Below, one piece after another: positions 5,360 through 10,550 of a DNA stretch of 10,550 nucleotides. The DNA is from Candidatus Staskawiczbacteria bacterium RIFOXYD1_FULL_32_13. GTDB lineage: Bacteria > Patescibacteriota > Minisyncoccia > Minisyncoccales > Staskawiczbacteraceae. The stretch spans positions 1-10,550 of the forward strand of contig MHPU01000020.1 of assembly GCA_001820485.1 (NCBI GenBank), given 5' to 3'. The position numbers and the translations under genes are program-made. The notes below the pieces were generated by a model, which worked only from the letters and a program-made list of their open reading frames with translations, was not told the DNA's origin and did no database searches. How positions within the stretch are numbered: the stretch's first letter is position 1; each line of letters starts with the position of its first letter.

Positions 5360-5968
5360 TCAATTCTGAAATCTATTTCTGTTTAATCGGTACTCAAAAT
5401 CTTCGGCATATAAAATATCGTCAATTATTTTTTCTTTTTTGGCATCATAAATTTCTCTGCCCACATGATTTCTGGCGCCGAAGACAATACAGGATTTTTG
5501 GTAAATTTCCTTAAGATATTTTATAGCATACATTAGATCACCATCACCAGAAAAAATAATAATTGTATCATAATTCTCTCTTTCTTTTATTAGGTCGACT
5601 GCCATTTCCACATCCAAATCACATTTTTTATCAAAACCGTATTTATTGTTTGTATTGTGAATATATTTTACTCGCTTTTTTACAACTTCAAACCTGTTCA
5701 TATCTGCTTTTTCTAAGATTAATCTTGACCAGTCAATTATTTTCTCTGCTTTGTCATTCGCCCCATAATCAGCACCATAATAAAATCTACGAAGAAATTG
5801 TTTACCATACGAAAAATTTTTTACTAAATTTGCCAATTCTTTAATTCCTATTTGCCAACCTAAACTATTTTTCCATTTTTCTACATTACCATAATCAATA
5901 ATAACTATAGTACGTTCCTTTTTATTAGCAATATTTTCTAAAAATCTTTTTATTTCTTCTTTATTCAT
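5360..5968 (-). CDS. NYN-domain (LabA/DUF88-type) putative ribonuclease
   Basis: The 202-residue protein has the PIN-like NYN fold signature: IVIIDYGNVEKWK (21-33) with acidic D25 and N28, KKCDLDVEMAVDLI (114-127) with D119 and D125, and IIFSGDGDLMYAI (137-149) with D142 and D144. A final strand, SCIVFGARNH, follows. These acids form the Mg-binding centre of NYN nucleases, thought to cut RNA. The length is typical for single-domain members. It begins 32 nt after the transglutaminase-like gene on the same strand, probably in the same operon, and no Shine-Dalgarno site is seen. The tail (190-202) is basic and Asn/Arg-rich. It ends in TGA. Substrate and physiological role are unknown; housekeeping RNA turnover and defence are both possible. 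Confidence 0.85.
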   Translation of the reverse strand: MNKEEIKRFLENIANKKERTIVIIDYGNVEKWKNSLGWQIGIKELANLVKNFSYGKQFLRRFYYGADYGANDKAEKIIDWSRLILEKADMNRFEVVKKRVKYIHNTNNKYGFDKKCDLDVEMAVDLIKERENYDTIIIFSGDGDLMYAIKYLKEIYQKSCIVFGARNHVGREIYDAKKEKIIDDILYAEDFEYRLNRNRFQN

Positions 5969-6000
5969 TTTTTTATTAAAATTATCTTTTTCCCCATTTT

Positions 6001-6888
6001 TTACAATAACCCACCTTTTAATAAACGAAGCTCTTTTTTAGTTTCCCAAATCCGTTTTAAAGTTTCAAAATTTTTGTCTGGATTTTGCATGAGTCTAGCC
6101 AACTCATCAATTTCCTTTTTTGTTTCTTCTGCTATTGAATTATTTAACAATGCTAATTTTGGTGTATGTAAATAAGTTATCTCGCTGTTCATTAAACAAT
6201 GAAAGTCATAAAATAGTTCCCACAACATTGGGTAAGTTCCGTTCATTCCATTTGCATTATGAAAATGATTTTCATCAATTTTCCCCTCTCTCACAGCCAG
6301 CCAAGCGTCTGCTGAAAAATCAAATTTACCGTCAGGAATGTCAAAAAAATCAAAATCTGTTTTATGACTCATCCCATCTACATCTATTGTCAACCATCTA
6401 CTTTCATTTTCTGACCAGTATTGATTTATCCAGTGGTCATGACTTTTACCATCATCAACATAGTCAGTAAAATATGGAGCAAAAATAGATCTTACCCTAC
6501 AAGGAATTCCTTTTGTTTTTAAAATTGAAGCCATTAAAACTGCGATAAATCTGCATGTTAAAATTGGCTTGTCAATTTCTTTTCTGTCTTTTAATAAGCC
6601 CCTAGAGTCTTTTCTAAATAATTCTGCCAGCATAGCGCTTGCGGTAACCAAATAATCATCCTGACACTGTTGATGCCAAGGAATTTTTGTCATGTCACCA
6701 TATTTTTTGTCGGCATTTGTCCCGGTATTTCCGTCTCTCAAGGTTGTGCGATGTATCAAAGATGACCGCACAATTCTTCCAATTTCTTTTATGTCGTCTG
6801 GCAACTCAAGCAATTTTTCCTTATAACATCCCGGAAAAGTGAAAAGGCTGTATTGTTTATAAAACTCTATAATTTCTTTATTGTCCAT
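6001..6888 (-). CDS. Transglutaminase-like (papain-fold) protein
   Basis: This 295-residue cytoplasmic protein has no signal peptide. A central region matches the transglutaminase-like triad. The Cys is in ILTCRFIAVLMASILKTKGI (109-128, C112), where a helix with the nucleophile is followed by a GIPCRVR strand. The His is in HDHWINQYW (150-158, H152), and the Asp is in WLTIDVDG (165-172, D169 or D171). Family members hydrolyse peptide or amide bonds, or transfer acyl groups; the actual substrate cannot be read from sequence. The flanks (1-100 and 180-295) are mostly helical with no motif I recognise. It is the first gene of a pair with the NYN nuclease and has its own promoter (6906-6935), divergent from mfd. 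Local G+C of about 38-40% (6601-6720) is above the pilus genes. Confidence 0.78.
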   Translation of the reverse strand: MDNKEIIEFYKQYSLFTFPGCYKEKLLELPDDIKEIGRIVRSSLIHRTTLRDGNTGTNADKKYGDMTKIPWHQQCQDDYLVTASAMLAELFRKDSRGLLKDRKEIDKPILTCRFIAVLMASILKTKGIPCRVRSIFAPYFTDYVDDGKSHDHWINQYWSENESRWLTIDVDGMSHKTDFDFFDIPDGKFDFSADAWLAVREGKIDENHFHNANGMNGTYPMLWELFYDFHCLMNSEITYLHTPKLALLNNSIAEETKKEIDELARLMQNPDKNFETLKRIWETKKELRLLKGGLL

Positions 6889-6905
6889 AAACTTTTTATT
6901 ACTTT

Positions 6906-6935
6906 ATTTTAGCATTTTTGAATATTTCTTTACAA
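6906..6935 (-). promoter_or_regulatory. Promoter of the transglutaminase-NYN pair
   Basis: On the minus strand, TTGTAA (6935-6930, four of six) and TAAAAT (6911-6906, five of six) are 18 nt apart, with TGC as an extended -10. The start would fall near 6899, giving a leader of about 11 nt. The -35 overlaps that of the mfd promoter on the other strand. Confidence 0.5.
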
Positions 6936-6957
6936 TAGCAGTTTTTTACACTATATT
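6929..6957 (+). promoter_or_regulatory. Promoter of mfd
   Basis: TTTACA (6929-6934, five of six) and TATATT (6952-6957, five of six) are separated by 17 nt. The start would fall near 6964, leaving about 16 nt before the ATG at 6980. No Shine-Dalgarno site follows. Confidence 0.5.
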
Positions 6958-6979
6958 AAATTCAATAGAATAGACATTA

Positions 6980-8947
6980 ATGGAAAAATCAAATAAAAAT
7001 ATAAACAATGTTTTAATAGCTTCTATCACCCCCTACTTTTTAGAAAAGGAGTTTCTTTGGTTTCAAGAAAATTTAGAAAAAATTTTGGAAGCTAAAAAAT
7101 CTCAAAATTTTTTTGAAGATAATATTATTTTTTTAGAAAAAAATATTAGTTACAACTTTTCTCAAATCCTAAGAAAATTAGATGAAATGGGTTATGAAAA
7201 AGTTTTTACAGTTTCTGACCCCGGAGAGTTTTCCCAAAAAGGTGGGGTTATTGATATTTTCCCAATAAACCAAGAAAAATCTGTAAGATTAGACTTTTTA
7301 GGAAATACTTTAGAAAATATTAAATTTTTGCAAGCTAAAGTCTTAGATGAAAAAAAATCAAAAAAACTTCTTCAAAATAAACTAAAATCTCAAAAAATAT
7401 TTTCTGATTTAAAAAATTTAAAACCCGGGGATTATTTAGTACATTTAGATCATGGTATCGCTCGATACTGCGGTATCGAGAAATTTGAAGTTCCAAATTC
7501 AAATGAATATTATGTTTTAGAATATGCAGAAAATGATAAACTTTACGTACCAGTAGGATTAGAAAGAAAATTGTCAAAATATATTGGATTTTCCGATCCC
7601 AAAGTTTCTCGCCTTGCTTCTGTTTTATGGCAAAAAACCAAGAAAAAAATAAAGGAGGACGTAGAAAAATTAGCCAAAGAACTTTTAGAATTATATGCAG
7701 AAAAAGAAACTATAAAACGCACTCCATATTTGCTAGATAAAGAGATGGAAGCTGAGGCAAAATCTGGTTTTATATTTGAGGAAACCCCAGATCAAATTCA
7801 AGCAATCATAGATATTAAAAATGATTTATCAAAAGAAAAGCCTATGGATAGAATTATTTGTGGAGATGTAGGTTTTGGCAAAACAGAAATTGCCATAAGA
7901 ACTACTGTGTTTGCTATATCTAACAATAAACAAACAGCTATTATTTGCCCTACTACAATTTTAGCTAACCAACATTATAATAATTTTAAAAAAAGATTTG
8001 AAAAGTTTCCAATAAGAATAGCACTGCTTTCAAGACTACAAAACAAAAATGACCAGAAGAAAATTGCTGGCGATATAAAAGATGGCAAAATAGATATTGT
8101 AATAGGAACCCACAGAATTTTGTCAAATGATGTGGAATTTAAAAATTTACAATTATTGATAATTGATGATGAACAAAGATTTGGCGTAAAACAAAAAGAA
8201 AAACTAAGACAAATAAAAGCATCTTTAGATGTATTAAGTTTATCCGCTACCCCAATCCCACGCACAATTTATTTAGCTCTTTCATCTTTTAAAAAAATCT
8301 CTTTGATACAAACTCCACCAGAAGGTCGTGTTGCTGTTAAAAATTTTATACTTGCATATAATCAAAAAATAATTAAAAAAGCAATTTTACAAGAACTAAA
8401 AAGAAAAGGGCAAGTTTTTTATTTACATAATAGAGTACAAACAATTGAAAAAACAAAACATGAATTGCAAAATTTATTACCAAAAGCTAAAATTGGCTTT
8501 ATTCATGGTAGACTTCCTGAGAAAAAACTAATTGAAATAATGAATAATTTTCAAAAAGAAAAATTAAATGTTTTAGTAGCCACAACAATAATTGAAAATG
8601 GCATTGATCTACCAAAAGTAAATACTATAATAATTGAAGATGCAACAAAATTGGGCCTTAGCCAAGCTTATCAAATTAGAGGCAGAGTTGGCAGATCATA
8701 CACACAAGGATTTGCTTATTTGTTTTATGAGGATAAAAATTTGACTCCACTAGCTAAAGACAGGTTAAGTGCTTTAAAAGAAGCAGAAGAACTTGGCTCT
8801 GGTTACAAGATTGCAATGAGAGATTTAGAACTCAGGGGAGCTGGAAATATTTTAGGCAAAGAGCAATCTGGATCAATAAATAAAATTGGACTTAATTTAT
8901 ACTGCCAAGTGCTTTCAGAAGCCGTCGAAAAAATGCGCAACAATTAA
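6980..8947 (+). CDS. mfd: Minimal transcription-repair coupling factor Mfd
   Basis: Mfd recognises stalled RNA polymerase, pushes it off damaged DNA by ATP-driven translocation and recruits UvrA. This protein has 655 residues against about 1150 in E. coli. Domains in order: a UvrB-like domain 2 segment (about 60-118; PGEFSQKGGVIDIFP, then VRLDFLG), the RNA polymerase interaction domain (about 145-205; LKPGDYLVHLDHGIARYCGI), and the SF2 translocase with Walker A GDVGFGKTE (295-303), DDEQ box (396-399), SATPIPRT (422-429), ATTIIENGIDLP (534-545) and QIRGRVGR (565-572). It ends at the TRG-like region MRDLELRGAGNILGKEQSG (613-631) plus a short tail. Domains 1a, 1b, 3 and C-terminal 7 are absent. 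An in-frame TAG at 6971-6973 rules out an earlier start. RecG is excluded by the interaction domain and motif wording. Confidence 0.93.
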   Translation: MEKSNKNINNVLIASITPYFLEKEFLWFQENLEKILEAKKSQNFFEDNIIFLEKNISYNFSQILRKLDEMGYEKVFTVSDPGEFSQKGGVIDIFPINQEKSVRLDFLGNTLENIKFLQAKVLDEKKSKKLLQNKLKSQKIFSDLKNLKPGDYLVHLDHGIARYCGIEKFEVPNSNEYYVLEYAENDKLYVPVGLERKLSKYIGFSDPKVSRLASVLWQKTKKKIKEDVEKLAKELLELYAEKETIKRTPYLLDKEMEAEAKSGFIFEETPDQIQAIIDIKNDLSKEKPMDRIICGDVGFGKTEIAIRTTVFAISNNKQTAIICPTTILANQHYNNFKKRFEKFPIRIALLSRLQNKNDQKKIAGDIKDGKIDIVIGTHRILSNDVEFKNLQLLIIDDEQRFGVKQKEKLRQIKASLDVLSLSATPIPRTIYLALSSFKKISLIQTPPEGRVAVKNFILAYNQKIIKKAILQELKRKGQVFYLHNRVQTIEKTKHELQNLLPKAKIGFIHGRLPEKKLIEIMNNFQKEKLNVLVATTIIENGIDLPKVNTIIIEDATKLGLSQAYQIRGRVGRSYTQGFAYLFYEDKNLTPLAKDRLSALKEAEELGSGYKIAMRDLELRGAGNILGKEQSGSINKIGLNLYCQVLSEAVEKMRNN

Positions 8948-8961
8948 AATATTCTTACTAA

Positions 8962-8994
8962 AAAACCACTTTATTTAAAAATGGCTTTTGTTTT
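8962..8994 (+). terminator. Weak, possibly bidirectional terminator between mfd and the surface protein gene
   Basis: AAAACCA (8962-8968) pairs with TGG-C-TTTT (8982-8989) around one bulged C. TTT (8970-8972) pairs with AAA (8978-8980), and T-rich sequence follows (8986-8994). On the minus strand the same hairpin is followed by six T (8965-8960), so it could serve both convergent genes. The stem has few GC pairs. Confidence 0.4.
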
Positions 8995-9021
8995 AATATA
9001 TTTGCTTATTTATTTTAATTT

Positions 9022-10530
9022 TTAAGTCAATTCTCTTCTTGCTATTAAAATCCTAATCATTTCTTTTAGCAATTCAATTATCTTTTGCATTAATGTAATT
9101 CTAGGATCTTGTTGTGATATTTCTTGATTGTTGTTTGAATTTTGGTTTGTTTGAGATGGGGTTATTGGTTGGATAGAGAATACTTGACCAGCATTACCTC
9201 CACTTGCACATTGTGTTTGGATTGTAAAGTTGTCTCCTGTGGCTTGATTTTGTGCTTGGTCTTTTGAGATGACTCTTACATAATAAAGCTGACAAGGAGT
9301 GAAAGCTACATCTACTGTGTGGCTTGTTACTCTGGTTGTGGTGTCGGTTTCAGTGGTTATGCTTCCGTAACTATTTGTAAGTCCGTATTCTACTTGTGTT
9401 GAGCTAGCTTCGTCTGTAGCCCAAGTAATTGTGGCTGTTTGAGTATTTGAAAGATAACCAAGTGAGTTTGCTGTATTTGAGATTATTGGGGTTATTTTGT
9501 CATATTTAATAATGAATATTCGTTCTGTGCCCCAAGTGCCTGCTCCATTTTTAGGACGCACGTGGAAATAGTTTGTGCCTTCTGTGATTGTGATATTGTC
9601 TATGTATGCGTTGGTTGTGGTTGATTCATCTCCTGTAACTGTATTTCCTGAATCTGTATTGAGCTCGTAATAAAATGTATCATCTGAAACTGAAGATGGA
9701 TCTGTCCATGAAAAAGAAAGTTGGTCGTCTGATCCTGTGCTTGTATATTTAAAGTATGTGTTTGATGTGAAAGAGATTCTGTCTGCTGATGATGCCCCTG
9801 CATCTACTACTACAATATCTGGAGTGGTGGTGTCTAAAATGAAATTTCCCATACTTGTCCATGCTGATTGGGCTACGCCATCATCGTTTTGGGCACACCA
9901 ATAGTATGTGCCACTGCTTCCGATAGAAGAGCCTGGTGTGTATGTAGTGTTTTCATTTTCATCTGAAGTTGTGCTACTTGTTCCTGAAGCTACTATGTTA
10001 GCATTGTCTAAGCAATTCTGGGCTGTGCCTGATGAAATCCTGTAATTAGTGGTTCCCACATCTCCCGTGTTGGAATCTGAGTAATTAACTGAAAGTATTG
10101 GGGTATTATCGTTTGTGTAACTAGCGTTGGATGGAGAGACGAGATTGGGGATATTTGGAGTGGTGTTGGTTGGACCAACAGTTGCTGTTCCCGTTGAACT
10201 GTAATCTCTTGTATAAGACCCAATCACGCTCGAGTGTCCAAACCATGCGTAGGGACCACCCCACGTGCCAAGTGTTTCCGTAATGACATATGCAAAACCC
10301 ATCCACTTCCAAAGATACCATGTATGACCGCCAGCTGACCAAGACCAATAAGGTAGACTGCCATATGATCCGACAGGCTCGCCGGTGTTTGTTGTGGTTG
10401 CATCGGGCGTTAATGTCCCGCTCACACTATAAGCTGTGGCAAAAGTTTGCAAAGGCAACATTAAAAAAACAAACAACAATATTGTTAGAAGTATTTTTAT
10501 ATTTATAATTTTTAAATTCTGCATTTTCAT
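9022..10530 (-). CDS. Secreted Ig/FN3-like repeat surface protein
   Basis: The 502-residue protein has a signal peptide (about 1-33; basic start, hydrophobic core, LQTFATA end). A Trp/Gly/Tyr-rich region follows (about 54-110, with seven Trp between 62 and 96). Next come three beta-sandwich-type domains: about 126-235 (NLVSPSNASYTNDNTP opening, C173 and C212), about 236-346, and about 347-441, which is FN3-like (TITWATDEASSTQVEYG, C413 and C441). A Gln/Asn-rich linker (about 452-476) leads to a basic amphipathic helix (RITLMQKIIELLKEMIRILI, 477-496). No LPXTG or clear membrane anchor is present. The likely role is adhesion or surface-layer function; no enzyme motif is seen. The start is ambiguous: AGGA (10536-10533) is 2 nt from this ATG but 8 nt from the second ATG at 10524, which may be the true start. 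Codons are richer in G+C than in the pilus genes. Confidence 0.85.
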   Translation of the reverse strand: MKMQNLKIINIKILLTILLFVFLMLPLQTFATAYSVSGTLTPDATTTNTGEPVGSYGSLPYWSWSAGGHTWYLWKWMGFAYVITETLGTWGGPYAWFGHSSVIGSYTRDYSSTGTATVGPTNTTPNIPNLVSPSNASYTNDNTPILSVNYSDSNTGDVGTTNYRISSGTAQNCLDNANIVASGTSSTTSDENENTTYTPGSSIGSSGTYYWCAQNDDGVAQSAWTSMGNFILDTTTPDIVVVDAGASSADRISFTSNTYFKYTSTGSDDQLSFSWTDPSSVSDDTFYYELNTDSGNTVTGDESTTTNAYIDNITITEGTNYFHVRPKNGAGTWGTERIFIIKYDKITPIISNTANSLGYLSNTQTATITWATDEASSTQVEYGLTNSYGSITTETDTTTRVTSHTVDVAFTPCQLYYVRVISKDQAQNQATGDNFTIQTQCASGGNAGQVFSIQPITPSQTNQNSNNNQEISQQDPRITLMQKIIELLKEMIRILIARRELT

Positions 10531-10536
10531 TATCCT

Positions 10537-10550
10537 ATAATACCCCCCCC
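10537..10550 (-). promoter_or_regulatory. Poly-G tract abutting a -10-like site before the surface protein gene
   Basis: On the minus strand at least eight G (10550-10543) run directly into TATTAT (10542-10537), 6 nt before the first ATG. If TATTAT is the -10, the G tract forms part of the promoter spacer. The tract reaches the window edge, so its true length and any -35 cannot be seen. Confidence 0.4.

Noticed and set aside
9600..9803. Gln/His-rich minus-strand frame overlapping the surface protein
   Set aside because: Its composition arises from Thr/Ser/Asp codons of the real gene read in another frame. Frames at 10008-10223 and 10121-10348 are the same kind of shadow.
1..10550. CRISPR array, insertion sequence or prophage
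   Set aside because: No regularly spaced direct repeats, no transposase or integrase frame and no phage structural gene were seen on either strand.

Overview
The window is very AT-rich and compact. Its content fits a Candidate Phyla Radiation (Patescibacteria) genome, probably Parcubacteria-like. The reasons are a PilX/PilM/PilN/PilO cluster with short, divergent members, a strongly shortened Mfd, an HNH gene wedged between tRNA genes, an Ig-domain surface protein with a C-terminal amphipathic helix, and almost no Shine-Dalgarno sites. This placement is inference; no marker gene fixes the lineage. All genes read normally in code 11. The NYN gene ends in TGA, so there is no sign of the UGA=Gly code of Gracilibacteria.

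Layout. Positions 1-805 (all minus strand): the promoter and gene of tRNA-Arg(TCT), a decayed HNH endonuclease gene with two in-frame stops, tRNA-His(GTG), whose 5' end forms the last codons of the HNH frame, and the first ten codons of a gene that runs off the window. Positions 855-5263 (minus strand): a six-gene type IV pilus operon read in the order pilX-like, small membrane protein, pilM, pilN, pilO, small membrane protein. It ends in a terminator whose U-tract is also the spacer of the tRNA-Arg promoter. Positions 5257-5345 (plus strand): a promoter and a terminator about 50 nt apart with no ORF between them, a candidate small RNA divergent from the pilus operon. Positions 5360-6888 (minus strand): a transglutaminase-like protein followed by a NYN/LabA-type nuclease. 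Positions 6980-8947 (plus strand): a minimal Mfd translocase, divergent from the transglutaminase gene and apparently sharing its -35 region. Positions 9022-10530 (minus strand): a secreted Ig-like surface protein convergent with mfd, with a poly-G tract at its promoter at the window edge.

How it fits together. The pilus genes supply the inner-membrane alignment platform (PilM on the cytoplasmic side; PilN and PilO in the membrane), a minor-pilin-like protein and two small membrane proteins I do not recognise. PilB, PilC, PilT and the major pilin are not here. The surface protein is probably also envelope-exposed and may share a role in attachment, but nothing links it to the pilus directly. 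The transglutaminase/NYN pair looks like a two-gene operon of unknown purpose.

The most unusual parts are the HNH/tRNA-His fusion with its embedded tRNA promoter, the candidate small RNA, the domain-stripped Mfd and the terminator nested in a promoter. No CRISPR array, insertion sequence, rRNA or prophage is visible. No stretch over 300 bases lacks a gene or pseudogene.
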